From positions 310,001-374,000 of the forward strand of contig CAVRKA010000003.1 in NCBI GenBank assembly GCA_963722175.1: a stretch of 64,000 bases of DNA, written 5' to 3'. Under the pieces are notes generated by a model. It did no database searches, had not been told where the DNA came from, and saw nothing but the letters and a program-made list of their open reading frames with translations. The position numbers were made by a program, and so were the translations under genes. This stretch comes from WHSW01 sp963722175. Its GTDB lineage: Bacteria; Actinomycetota; Thermoleophilia; Solirubrobacterales; 70-9. Below, in pieces: positions 34,297 through 42,900 of the stretch (position 1 is the stretch's first letter; each line of letters opens with the position of its first letter).

Positions 34297-35326
34297 CCCG
34301 GATGTGGCCCGGACCGCCGAGCGGGGTCCCCGGGCGGACCAGGATCCCGGCCTCCGCCATCGCGGCGACGATCGCCGCCTCGTCGCGGTCGCCGAGGTCG
34401 ATCCAGGAGAAGTTCGCCTGCGAGTCGGGCGTCCGCAACCCGAGCTCCCGCACCCCCTCCTCGACCGTGACCCGCTCGACCAGGTTGCGCTGAACGCGGT
34501 CGGCGACGTCGTCCTGGTGGCGGATCGCCTCGGCGGCCGCCGCCTGAGCGAGCGCGTTGACGCTGAACGGCTGGCGGACCGCGTCGATCGCGGCGCGGAA
34601 CTTCGGCGAGCAGAGCGCGTAGCCGACCCGCAGCCCGGCGAGCCCGTAGACCTTGCTGAACGTCCGCGCGAGGACCAGGTTGGGGAAGTCGCGGCGCATG
34701 TCGATGCTGTCGTCGGGGTCGTCGTCGAGCTGGAACTCGACGTAGGCCTCGTCGACGAGCACGGTGACGTGGTCTCCGACCCGCTCGCAGAACTCGCCGA
34801 TCCGCGCCGCCGGGATGTGGGTCGAGGTCGGGTTGTTGGGGTTGCAGATCACGACCAGCTGCGTCGCCGCGGTGATCTCGGTCGCGATCGCGTCGAGGTC
34901 GTGGACGTCGCCCTCGGCGAGCGGCACCCGGATCTCGCGCGCGCCGGACAGCGGCGCCAGATATGGGTAGATCGAGAACGAGGGCCAGGCGTAGACGAGC
35001 TCGGCGCCCGGTTCGCACAGGGCCAGCGCCGCGGCGAGCAGGATCTCGCAGGAGCCGTTGGCGAGCGCGACGCCGGCCGGCTCGACCTCGTAGCGCTCGG
35101 CGATCCGTCTGCGCAGCAGCGCGGCGCTCGGGTCCGGGTACCGGTTCGCGTGCGAGGCGGCGCGTGCGATCGCCTCGGCGACCGCCGGATGCGGGCCCTG
35201 GGGCGACTCGTTCGAGGCCAGCTGGGCGATCCCGTCGTCGGAGATCGACTCCGGCGCCTTGCCCGCCGGGGCCCCGGCGACATAGCCCGGGATCTGGGCG
35301 AGCTTGTGGGCGAACTGGACGCTCAT
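34235..35326 (-). CDS. hisC: HisC-type aminotransferase (histidinol-phosphate or aromatic)
   Basis: This 363-aa class I PLP enzyme has ASNESPQGPHPAV, NGSCEILLAAALAL, CNPNNPTSTHIPA and the PLP-lysine motif ARTFSKVYGLAGLRVGYA. The fold and length fit HisC. Its place directly after aroH and rluB and near tyrA/aroF suggests it may act on prephenate, phenylpyruvate or 4-hydroxyphenylpyruvate in this organism; HisC homologues with dual activity are known. ATG 35326 overlaps the aroH stop (ATGA). Confidence 0.9.
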   Translation of the reverse strand: MSVQFAHKLAQIPGYVAGAPAGKAPESISDDGIAQLASNESPQGPHPAVAEAIARAASHANRYPDPSAALLRRRIAERYEVEPAGVALANGSCEILLAAALALCEPGAELVYAWPSFSIYPYLAPLSGAREIRVPLAEGDVHDLDAIATEITAATQLVVICNPNNPTSTHIPAARIGEFCERVGDHVTVLVDEAYVEFQLDDDPDDSIDMRRDFPNLVLARTFSKVYGLAGLRVGYALCSPKFRAAIDAVRQPFSVNALAQAAAAEAIRHQDDVADRVQRNLVERVTVEEGVRELGLRTPDSQANFSWIDLGDRDEAAIVAAMAEAGILVRPGTPLGGPGHIRVSYGTPEENRRFLTVLGASL

Positions 35327-35709
35327 TGCGCTGAGTGCAGGTCGGCGCGCAGCGCCTGCGTCTCGCGAATGTAGACGTGCCCTGGCCTGCGGTCGGCGGG
35401 GGCGTAGTAATGCGCGAGCACCCGGATCACCCGCTCCATCGCCCCCGGGACGTCGAGCTCGCGGTTACACAGCAGCGGCACCTCGCTGAGCCCTACCGCG
35501 CGCGCGCCGACGGCCGGGAACTGGGCGTTGAGATCGTCGGTGCAGGTGAGGATCACGGAGACGAAGTCCGCCGGCTCGAGCCCGTTGCGGTCCATCAGCG
35601 CCCGCATCAGCTCCTCGGTCGCCGTCAGGATCGACTCCTCGTCGTTGCGCTCCGCCTGGACGGCGCCGCGCACGGCCCACAGGCGGGGTTGAGAATCGGT
35701 GGTGGTCAT
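35323..35709 (-). CDS. aroH: Chorismate mutase, AroH class
   Basis: This 128-aa protein converts chorismate to prephenate. LWAVRGAVQAERNDEESILTATEELM, VILTCTDDLNAQFPA and LLCNRELDVPGAMERVIRVLAHY are AroH trimer signatures; the active-site Arg residues (RGAV, VYIRET-like tail) are present. It overlaps rluB and hisC by 4 bp each. Confidence 0.94.
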   Translation of the reverse strand: MTTTDSQPRLWAVRGAVQAERNDEESILTATEELMRALMDRNGLEPADFVSVILTCTDDLNAQFPAVGARAVGLSEVPLLCNRELDVPGAMERVIRVLAHYYAPADRRPGHVYIRETQALRADLHSAQ

Positions 35710-36401
35710 CGCGCCGGATCCTTCCAGAGCCGGCGCAGCTCGGCGGCGCGCAGCTTGCGCGCCTGGCCGCGGGGCAGCTCGCCGAGTCGCAGCGGGCCGA
35801 AGGCGATCCGCTCGAGCTCGACCACCTCGTTGCCGATCGCCTCGGCCATCCGCCGCACCTGGCGGTTGCGCCCCTCGCGGATCGTGAGCTCGAGCACCCG
35901 GGGCGACACGCGCCGCACCTTCGCCGGCGCCGTCGGTCCGTCATCGAGCTTCACTCCCGTGCGCAGACGGCCGATCTCGGCCTCCGACGGCGGGCGGCGA
36001 AGGCGGGTCCGGTAGGTGCGCGGGACCTCGTAGCGGGGGTGCATGAGCCGGTTGGCGAGCTCACCGTCGTTGGTGACCAGGATCAGCCCCGTCGACTCGG
36101 CGTCGAGCCGTCCCACCGGGTAGAGGCGCCGCTTCGAGTCGACGAGCTCGGTGACCGCGCGCCGGCGCCCGGGCTCGCTCGCGGTCGAGGTCACGCCGGT
36201 GGGCTTGTTCAGCATCCAGACCTCGCGCGGCTCGGGACCGACCTGGCGGCCGTCGACCTCCACCCCGCTCTCGAACTCGACGTCGCGGGCCGGGTCGCGG
36301 ACGACCTCGCCGCCGACCCGGACACGGCCGGCGACGATCAGCTCCTCGGCCTTGCGGCGGGAAGCGACGCCCGAATGGGCGAGGTACTTGGCCAGGCGCA
36401 T
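35706..36401 (-). CDS. rluB: 23S rRNA pseudouridine synthase (RluB/RsuA family)
   Basis: This 231-aa protein has an N-terminal S4 RNA-binding domain (MRLAKYLAHSGVASRRKAEELI) and a RsuA-type catalytic domain with YPVGRLDAESTGLILVTNDG containing the catalytic Asp, and REGRNRQVRRM. RluB modifies U2605 of 23S rRNA in E. coli. ATG 36401 has TAGCTT 6 nt upstream, consistent with a leaderless start. It follows scpAB in many Gram-positive genomes; here a plus-strand oxidase gene separates them. Confidence 0.92.
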   Translation of the reverse strand: MRLAKYLAHSGVASRRKAEELIVAGRVRVGGEVVRDPARDVEFESGVEVDGRQVGPEPREVWMLNKPTGVTSTASEPGRRRAVTELVDSKRRLYPVGRLDAESTGLILVTNDGELANRLMHPRYEVPRTYRTRLRRPPSEAEIGRLRTGVKLDDGPTAPAKVRRVSPRVLELTIREGRNRQVRRMAEAIGNEVVELERIAFGPLRLGELPRGQARKLRAAELRRLWKDPAR

Positions 36402-36457
36402 GCGTCGAAGCTAGCGGGTGGTCGCTCCGCGAAAAACGTTGGCTTCGGTGCGGAGCT

Positions 36458-37897
36458 GTGAGAAAGTGGCGGGTGGAGATGGAAGCCGGGACGAGCGCCA
36501 TTCCTGACGAGATCACGCTCGATGACGCCGACGTGCGTGAGCTCGAGGCTTCGTTCGGCGGGCAGGTGATCCGCCCCGGCGATCCCGCCTACGACGAGCA
36601 TCGCAAGCTCTGGAACGGCTCCATCGACCGCCGCCCGGCCCTGATCGCGCGCTGCTCCAGCGCCGCCGACGTGATCGCCGTGGTCGCCTTCGCGCGTCGA
36701 ACCGGCCTCCCGCTCGCGGTCCGCGGCGGAGGCCACAGCTTCCCGGGCCTCTCCGTTTGCGACGGAGGCGTGGTCGCGGACCTGCGCCCGATGTCCGAGG
36801 TCCGGGTCGATCCAGAGTCACGCACGGTGAGCGTCCAAGCCGGGACCCTGCTCGGCGAGCTCGATCAGGCGACGCAGGAGTTCGGGCTCGCGATTCCGTC
36901 GGGGATCGTGACCCACACGGGTGTCGCCGGACTCACTCTCGGCGGCGGGATCGGCTGGATCATGCGCAAGCACGGGCTCACGATCGACCAGCTGCTCTCG
37001 GTGCAGGTGGTCACCGCCGGCGGTGAGCTCGTGCGGGCGTCCGAGGCCGAGAACCCGGACCTCTTCTGGGGAATCCGCGGCGGCGGGGGCAACTTCGGGA
37101 TCGTCACCGAGTTCGAGTTTCGCCTCAACCCGCTCGGCCCGGCCGTGCTCGCCGGCCCGATCTTCTGGCGCATGAGCGAGTCGCCGGGGCTGCTTCGCTT
37201 CTACCGCGAGTGGATCGCCGAGGCGCCCGACGAGCTGATGACCATCGTGATCCACCGCAAGGCGCCGCCGCTCGACTTCGTACCGGCGGAGCTCCACGGC
37301 GAGTTGGTCGTCGCGATCATCTGCTGCTACTGCGGCCCGATCGAGGAGGGGGAGCGGCTGATGGCGCCGCTGCGCCGCTTCGGGCGGCCCGTCCTCGACC
37401 TGTGCGAGCCGAAGCCCTTCCTCCAGCACCAGGCGATGTTCGACCCGTCCTTCCCCCACGGCCGCTGGTACTACATGCGCGCGTGCGACGTGGCGGAGCT
37501 CTCCGACGAGGTGATCGACATCACCGTCGAGCACTCCTTGCGGATCCAATCGCCGCTGACGGCGTTCCCGATCTGGCAGATGGGCGGCGCGGTCGCACGC
37601 AAGGACGAGGGTGAGGCCGCCTTCAACGGCCGCCTCGCCGGCCACACGTTCAACATCACCGCGAGCACGGCGTCAGCCGACGGATTCGACGAGGAGCGAG
37701 AGTGGGTGCGGGGGCTCTGGTCGGCCCTCGAGCCACACCACATGGACAGCGTCTACGTCAACTTCTTGATGGATGAAGGCGAGGAGCGGGTCCGGGCCGC
37801 GTACGGCGGTGAGCGGTACGGACGGCTGAAGGCCCTGAAGGCGAAGTACGACCCGGAGAACCTCTTCAGGCTGAACCAGAACATCCCGCCCGGCTGA
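36458..37897 (+). CDS. FAD-linked oxidoreductase, berberine-bridge-enzyme-like
   Basis: This 479-aa protein has the PCMH FAD-binding domain: LPLAVRGGGHSFPGLSVCDGGVVADL, with the His that links covalently to the FAD 8-alpha position, then GVAGLTLGGGIGWIMRKHGLTIDQL. In bicovalent members the latter has a Cys near GLxxD; here it is Ile, so a mono-covalent flavin is expected. The BBE tail is KYDPENLFRLNQNIPP. The substrate (sugar, alkaloid-like or aromatic) is unknown. Start is GTG 36458 or ATG 36479; neither has a good ribosome site. Confidence 0.9.
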   Translation: MRKWRVEMEAGTSAIPDEITLDDADVRELEASFGGQVIRPGDPAYDEHRKLWNGSIDRRPALIARCSSAADVIAVVAFARRTGLPLAVRGGGHSFPGLSVCDGGVVADLRPMSEVRVDPESRTVSVQAGTLLGELDQATQEFGLAIPSGIVTHTGVAGLTLGGGIGWIMRKHGLTIDQLLSVQVVTAGGELVRASEAENPDLFWGIRGGGGNFGIVTEFEFRLNPLGPAVLAGPIFWRMSESPGLLRFYREWIAEAPDELMTIVIHRKAPPLDFVPAELHGELVVAIICCYCGPIEEGERLMAPLRRFGRPVLDLCEPKPFLQHQAMFDPSFPHGRWYYMRACDVAELSDEVIDITVEHSLRIQSPLTAFPIWQMGGAVARKDEGEAAFNGRLAGHTFNITASTASADGFDEEREWVRGLWSALEPHHMDSVYVNFLMDEGEERVRAAYGGERYGRLKALKAKYDPENLFRLNQNIPPG

Positions 37898-37927
37898 GCG
37901 AACCTTCATGGCCGCCGGCGCGCGATG

Positions 37928-38491
37928 CTACTCGGCGCGCTGCTCGCCGGCCTTCAGCAGCCGCTCGCGCAGCTCGACCTCGTCCTCGGGCGTCGGGTCG
38001 AAGCGCGAGGGATCGGGAAGCGCGTCGAGTCCGGAGAGGCCGAAGAGGCGTTCGAACAGCGGCGTCGTGCGGTGGATGACGGCACCGAACCGCGAGCGCC
38101 CCGATTCCTCGATCAGACCGCGCTCGGTGAGCGTGTGCAGGGCCGACTCCGAGTTGACGCCGCGGATCCGGGCGATCTCGGGACGCGAGACCGGCTGCAG
38201 GTAGGCGATGATCGCCAGCGTCTCGGCCTGCGCCTGCGTCAGCGGCGGCGTCCGCGGCTTCGCCAGCAGCCGCCGCGCCGCATCGCCGGCGTCCGGGTGG
38301 GCGGCGAGCGTTTGTCCGCCGGCGACCTGGCGCAGGACGACGCCGCGCTCGGCGAGCGAGGCCTCCAGCAGGTCGAGCGCCCGGTCGACCTCGGCCTCCG
38401 TCGCCTCGCAGGCCTCGGCGAGCTCGGCGGTGCTCACCGGCTCGGGCGAGAGGAACAGGAGCGACTCGACAATCACTTCCAGTGAGCTCAT
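37928..38491 (-). CDS. scpB: Segregation and condensation protein B
   Basis: This 187-aa kleisin-associated protein has two winged-helix domains: LEVIVESLLFLSPEPVSTAEL at the N-terminus and ETLAIIAYLQPVSRPEIARIRGVNSESALHTL in the second, the family signature. With ScpA and SMC it compacts and segregates chromosomes. The start overlaps the scpA stop (ATGA). Confidence 0.95.
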   Translation of the reverse strand: MSSLEVIVESLLFLSPEPVSTAELAEACEATEAEVDRALDLLEASLAERGVVLRQVAGGQTLAAHPDAGDAARRLLAKPRTPPLTQAQAETLAIIAYLQPVSRPEIARIRGVNSESALHTLTERGLIEESGRSRFGAVIHRTTPLFERLFGLSGLDALPDPSRFDPTPEDEVELRERLLKAGEQRAE

Positions 38492-39255
38492 GACGCTTGG
38501 GCCTCACCCGGCACGCCCGGACGCGAAGCGGAGGACGTGGCCGGCGTTATTTGGATGGGGCCGAAGACGCCCTTCTGATTCCACGTCGCCTCGCCCTGCT
38601 TGTGGAGCTCGAGCAGCGCGAACAGGGTCACCGCCTGGGTGAGCCTGTCCTCGTCGCCGAAGCTCTCGTCGAAGTCGAGCGACTCGCGCCCGGCGAGCAG
38701 CTCGCGCAACACGCGCAGGCGCTTGTCGAGCGAGACCGTCGGGCGGATGTGCGAGGTGTCGGGCTTCGGCGGCACCCGCAGCAGGTCGCCGATCGACGCG
38801 GCGAGCAGGTCGGGTTCGTAGGACGGTCGCGCCGCCTCGAGCGCCACGCGACGCAGCTCGGGCGGCAGCGGCGCGGCGCGGTAGTGGTAGCGGCGTCCCG
38901 CTGCGAACAGCTCGGCCAGGTGCGCGGCCGCGTCGCGGTAACGGCGGTACTCGAGCATCCGCGCGAGCAGCTCGTCGGCCGCCTCCTCGGGGCCGAGCTC
39001 GATCAGCTCCTCCTCCGGCGCCGGCAGCAGCAGGCGCGACTTCAGCTCGAGCAGCGACGCGATCAGGACGAGGAACTCGGTCGCCGCCTCCAGGTCGAGC
39101 TCGCCCTGCTCCTCGACGTGTTCGAGGTACGCGATCACGATCTCGCCGAGCTCGACCTCGGCCAGCGCGATCTCCTCGCGCAGGACGACCGTCATCAGCA
39201 GGTCGAACGGGCCCGCGAAGACGTCCAGATCGAGATCGAGGTCCGCCGCTCTCAT
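38488..39255 (-). CDS. scpA: Segregation and condensation protein A
   Basis: This 255-aa kleisin bridges SMC heads. FAGPFDLLMTVVLREEIALAEVELGEIVIAYLEHV is the conserved N-terminal SMC-binding domain; FLVLIASLLELKSRLLLP follows, and the C-terminal winged helix is DRLTQAVTLFALLELHKQGEATWNQKGVFGPI. The normal protein ends about there; the last residues (TPATSSASRPGVPGEAQAS) come from repeat F. I start at ATG 39255; TACTGT lies 7 nt upstream (leaderless). An ATG at 39297 would overlap the divergent promoter. Confidence 0.93.
   Translation of the reverse strand: MRAADLDLDLDVFAGPFDLLMTVVLREEIALAEVELGEIVIAYLEHVEEQGELDLEAATEFLVLIASLLELKSRLLLPAPEEELIELGPEEAADELLARMLEYRRYRDAAAHLAELFAAGRRYHYRAAPLPPELRRVALEAARPSYEPDLLAASIGDLLRVPPKPDTSHIRPTVSLDKRLRVLRELLAGRESLDFDESFGDEDRLTQAVTLFALLELHKQGEATWNQKGVFGPIQITPATSSASRPGVPGEAQAS
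38506..38547 (+). repeat. GCGAAGC-family palindromic repeat, type 1 (locus F), at the scpA 3' end
   Basis: Arms CCCGGCACGCCC and GGACGTGGCCGG flank the core GGACGCGAAGCGGA. It encodes the last 15 or so residues of ScpA (read on the opposite strand to the core) and ends just before the scpB start, so it sits in the scpA-scpB coupling region. Confidence 0.88.
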
Positions 39256-39302
39256 GTGCAGAACAGTAGAAGGCGCGGCGGCGGGCATAGGCTGCATCGC
39301 GA

Positions 39303-40082
39303 ATGGCCGGCGACTCCGAGCTCGAACCGCGCCCGCACGCGGTCGACATCTACGAGCGCGTCTGCGACGACACGATCGAAGAGCTCGACCGGCCGCCCTC
39401 GAGCCTCGCCTTCTCGGGCTTGTTCGCCGGCTTCACGGTCGGGCTCGCGCCGCTCGCCTACGCGCTCGCCCTCGTCGCGCTCGGCAGCGCCGACTCCGAC
39501 AAGTTCATCGCCGCGCTGCTCTATCCGATCGGTTACATCGCGGTGATCATCGGCAGGGCGCAGTTCTTCACCGAGAACACCCTCTACCCGGTGATGGTCT
39601 CGATGCGCAAGCCCGAGTATCTGCGGGTTTCCGGCCGCCTGTGGGGGATCGTCCTGACGGCCAACCTCACGGGCGCGCTGCTGTTCGCGATGCTGGCGAT
39701 GTTCACCGGGGCGTTCGGCGACCCGGCACAGGCCAACCTGGTCGCCGAGGGCGTCGGCGACACCTCGGGCCCCCTCACCTCGACCTTCTGGAGCGCCGTG
39801 GTCACCGGCTGGCTGCTCGCGTTGGTCGCCTGGCTGGTCGAGGCATCGGAGCACGCGATCGGCCAGATCGTCGTCATCTACGCGATCACCCTGGTGGTCG
39901 GCCTGGGCGGCTTCGACCACTGCATCGCAACCACGGTCGAGGCCTTCTGCGCCCTGTTCGAGGGCCCGCTGGCGCTCGGCGACCTGCTCGGCTGGCTCGC
40001 GGTCACGATCGCCGGCAACATCGCCGGAGGGGTGATGATCGTCGCCGCGATCAACTACGGCCAGGTGCGCCGCGAGGACTAG
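39303..40082 (+). CDS. Formate/nitrite transporter (FNT) family membrane protein
   Basis: This 259-aa protein has about six membrane segments. FSGLFAGFTVGLAPLAYALA, FTENTLYPVMVSMRKPEYLRVSGRLWGIVLTANLTGALLFA and GNIAGGVMIVAAINYGQVR match FNT/YfdC-like proteins; the acidic N-terminal cytoplasmic stretch with HAVDIYERVCDDTIEELDRP is typical of the YfdC subgroup, whose substrate is not settled. Its TAG and the trpS TAG overlap tail to tail (CTAG). Confidence 0.85.
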   Translation: MAGDSELEPRPHAVDIYERVCDDTIEELDRPPSSLAFSGLFAGFTVGLAPLAYALALVALGSADSDKFIAALLYPIGYIAVIIGRAQFFTENTLYPVMVSMRKPEYLRVSGRLWGIVLTANLTGALLFAMLAMFTGAFGDPAQANLVAEGVGDTSGPLTSTFWSAVVTGWLLALVAWLVEASEHAIGQIVVIYAITLVVGLGGFDHCIATTVEAFCALFEGPLALGDLLGWLAVTIAGNIAGGVMIVAAINYGQVRRED

Positions 40083-41092
40083 GCGGCCGGCGGGCCGGCG
40101 CCCATGGCCCCGCGCACCTCGGCGAGCGTCACGGCGGCGATCGAGCGCGCCTTGTCGGCGCCTGCGGCGAGGATCCGCTCGAGCTCCGCTTCGTCGGGAC
40201 GCAGCTCGGCGTAGCGCTCGCGCACCGGCGCCAGGTACTCGACCACGGCGTCGGCCACCGCGCGCTTGAAGTCGCCGTAACCCGCGGCCTCGAACTCGTG
40301 CTCGACCGCCGCGGGATCGACGCCGCGGATCACCGCGAGGATCTCGATCAGGTTCCCGATCCCCTCCTTGCCCTCGCCCCGCGCGACCTCGGAGCCGGAG
40401 TCGGTGACCGCGCTCATCACCTTCTTTCGCACGACGTCCTCGGGATCGAGCACGAGCACGGTGCCCGGCTCGGTGCCGCCCGTGGTCGACATCTTCGCCT
40501 CCGGCTGCTGCAGGTCCATGATCCGGCCACCGACCTCGGGGATCCGATGATCGGGCTCGACCAGGATCGGCGATTCGGCCGCGAAGCGCTCGTTGAACCG
40601 CCGAGCGATCTCCCGCATCAGCTCGACGTGCTGGCGCTGGTCGTCGCCGACCGGGACCTCGCCGGCCTTGTAGGCGAGCACGTCGGCGGCCTGCAGCACG
40701 GGATAGATGAAGAGCGCAGCGGAGACCAGCTCGCGCTGCTTGGCGGACTTGTCCTTGAACTGGGTCATCCGGTTGAGATCACCGTGCGAGGTGACGGCGG
40801 ACAGCAGCCAGCAGAGCTCGGTGTGCTCGTGGACGTCGGACTGGCGGAAGAGGATGCAGCGCTCGGGGTCGAGGCCGGCGGCGATCAGGATCGCGGTCGT
40901 GTCGTAGAGGCGCTCGCGCAGCTCGGCCGGGTCGTAGGCGACCGAGATCGCGTGCAGGTCGACGATGCAGTAGATCGCCTCCCCGTCCCCGGCGCGGTCC
41001 TGGCCGTCGACGTACTGGCGAATTGCGCCGATGTAGTTACCGAGGTGCTTGCGCCCGGTCGGCTGGATGCCGCTGAAGATCCGAGTGGCCAT
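40079..41092 (-). CDS. trpS: Tryptophanyl-tRNA synthetase
   Basis: This 337-aa class Ic synthetase has the HIGH-equivalent QPTGRKHLGNYIGA, MTQFKDKSAKQ, VPVGDDQRQHVELMREIA and the KMSKS loop as KMSTTGGTEPG. ATG 41092 is chosen; the upstream frame is not conserved. TAGATT lies 8 nt before the ATG (possible leaderless start). No T-box-like leader is visible in the 117-bp gap. Confidence 0.95.
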   Translation of the reverse strand: MATRIFSGIQPTGRKHLGNYIGAIRQYVDGQDRAGDGEAIYCIVDLHAISVAYDPAELRERLYDTTAILIAAGLDPERCILFRQSDVHEHTELCWLLSAVTSHGDLNRMTQFKDKSAKQRELVSAALFIYPVLQAADVLAYKAGEVPVGDDQRQHVELMREIARRFNERFAAESPILVEPDHRIPEVGGRIMDLQQPEAKMSTTGGTEPGTVLVLDPEDVVRKKVMSAVTDSGSEVARGEGKEGIGNLIEILAVIRGVDPAAVEHEFEAAGYGDFKRAVADAVVEYLAPVRERYAELRPDEAELERILAAGADKARSIAAVTLAEVRGAMGAGPPAA

Positions 41093-41209
41093 CGGCCCGG
41101 AATCTACGTAGTCCCGGCGACGTCGGGGTGACAGGTCATCGGAAGGAGTGGGAATGGGGAGTGAACGACGCCGGCCGTCGGCAGCGGCGGTCCTGGCCAC
41201 GGTCGCTGA

Positions 41210-42838
41210 TCACGGCGACGCGGGTTGGGAGCCTGCAGGCGCGGTAGACGCGGGCCGCGCGGGCGCCCCCGGACCCCGGCCGCACTCGCCGGCGGTTGCC
41301 GCCGAGCCAGGGCCGTGCGCCGGCTCGCGCTCGCTCTCCTGCTCCGGGTTCCGCACCGCGACCAGGCCGATCGCGCCGCCCATCGCCATCAGCACCGCGC
41401 AGATCAGCATCCCGAGGTGGAAGGCCGACTCCGACGAGGAGACGATGTCGTCGTCGAGTTCCGCCGCCTCGGCGGCCGGGACGTCGCCGACGTCGCCGCC
41501 CGAGAGCGGCTGCGCCTTCGCATCCTCGATCGCGGCCCGGGCCTCGGTCCCCAGTGGCTCGCCGCCGGTCCGGTCGTCGAGCGCCGACGCGAACTGCGCG
41601 GAGACGATTGCCCCGAGCGCCGCGATCGCGAGCAGGCCGGCGACCCTGGCGACCGCGTTGTTGACCCCGGAGGCGACCCCGACGTGGCGCTCCTCGACCG
41701 AGTCGAGCACGGTCGTGGTCAGCGGCGCGACCGTCATCGACAGCCCGAGCCCGAAGAGCATCAGCGCCGGGAGGATCTCGGTCAGGTAGTCGGGATCGGA
41801 GTCGAGACCGAGCAGCAGCGCGAGGCCGGCGGCCCCGATCAGCGGCCCCGAACCCATCACCAGCCGCGGGCCGATCCGGGCGGCGAGCGCCCCGAAACGC
41901 CCCGAGAGCAGGAACATCAGCAGGGTCACCGGCGTGGTCGCCGCGCCGGCCTGGAAGGCGGTGTAGCCACCCACCTGCTGCAGGAACAGGGTGATGAAGA
42001 AGAAGGCGGCGATCAGCCCGGCGTAGACGCAGAGCGTCGCCAGGTTGACGGCGCTGAAGTTGTGGGAGCGGAACAGCTCCAGCGGCAGCATCGGCGCCCG
42101 AGAGCGCGATTCCCACCAGACGAAGGTCGCGAACGAGATCAGACCGGCGACCAGCGGCACCCAGACGATCGGGTCGCCGAAGCCGTGGGTCGGCTGCTCG
42201 ATCAGCGCGAACACGGGCCCCGCGAGCCCGGCCGCCGAGAGCACGATCCCGACCCCGTCGATCCCGTGCACCGCCTCCGGGTCGGAGCTCTCGTCGACCG
42301 CGTGACGGGCGAGCAGCAGGGTGCCGGCGATCAGCGGGATGTTGATCCAGAAGATCAGCCGCCAGTCGACCTCGACCAGCAGGCCGCCCCCGGCCGGCCC
42401 GATCAGGGTCGAGATCCCCGCCCAGGCCGTCCACAGCCCGACCGCCCGGCCGCGCGCTTCGCCCTCGAAGGTCGCCGCCAGGATCGCCAGCGACCCGGGG
42501 ACGAGCATCGCCCCGGCAATCCCCTGCAGGGCACGGGCGCCGACCAGGAACTCGTCGGTCGGGGCGATCGCGCAGAGGATCGAGGTGAGCGCGAACCCGC
42601 CGAGCCCGAGCATGAACATCCGCTTGCGGCCGTAGAGGTCGCCGAGCGAGCCCCCGACCAGGAGCAGCGAGACCAGGGCCAGCATGTATGCCTCGACGAT
42701 CCACTGCTGGCCCGCGAGCCCGGTGTCGAGGTCCTCCTGGATCGCCGGCAGGGCGACGTTGACCACGGTCGAGTCGAGGAAGACGATCGTCGAGCCGAGG
42801 ATCGTCGCCAGCAGGGTGAGCTTCTGCTTGCGGGTCAC
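41210..42838 (-). CDS. MFS drug exporter, DHA2 (EmrB/QacA) family
   Basis: This 542-aa protein has 14 predicted membrane segments. FLDSTVVNVALPAIQEDL, GQQWIVEAYMLALVSLLLVGGSLGDLYGRKRMFMLG (motif A) and ARALQGIAGAMLVPGSLAIL (the proline/glycine antiporter motif C region) are diagnostic. It probably extrudes hydrophobic compounds with protons. An acidic loop precedes the last helix, and the C-terminal 40 residues are Pro/Ala/Gly-rich. It starts at GTG, divergent from the next gene. Confidence 0.92.
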   Translation of the reverse strand: MTRKQKLTLLATILGSTIVFLDSTVVNVALPAIQEDLDTGLAGQQWIVEAYMLALVSLLLVGGSLGDLYGRKRMFMLGLGGFALTSILCAIAPTDEFLVGARALQGIAGAMLVPGSLAILAATFEGEARGRAVGLWTAWAGISTLIGPAGGGLLVEVDWRLIFWINIPLIAGTLLLARHAVDESSDPEAVHGIDGVGIVLSAAGLAGPVFALIEQPTHGFGDPIVWVPLVAGLISFATFVWWESRSRAPMLPLELFRSHNFSAVNLATLCVYAGLIAAFFFITLFLQQVGGYTAFQAGAATTPVTLLMFLLSGRFGALAARIGPRLVMGSGPLIGAAGLALLLGLDSDPDYLTEILPALMLFGLGLSMTVAPLTTTVLDSVEERHVGVASGVNNAVARVAGLLAIAALGAIVSAQFASALDDRTGGEPLGTEARAAIEDAKAQPLSGGDVGDVPAAEAAELDDDIVSSSESAFHLGMLICAVLMAMGGAIGLVAVRNPEQESEREPAHGPGSAATAGECGRGPGAPARPASTAPAGSQPASP

Positions 42839-42900
42839 CGCGGCTGAGTGTCGCAGGCGGGTGGAGGGACCTCCGGCGTGCTCCGGGCCGTATTCAGGCC

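Noticed and set aside
41093..41209. T-box leader before trpS
   Set aside because: No T-box core sequence or specifier stem was recognisable, and a -10-like TAGATT lies 8 nt before the ATG.
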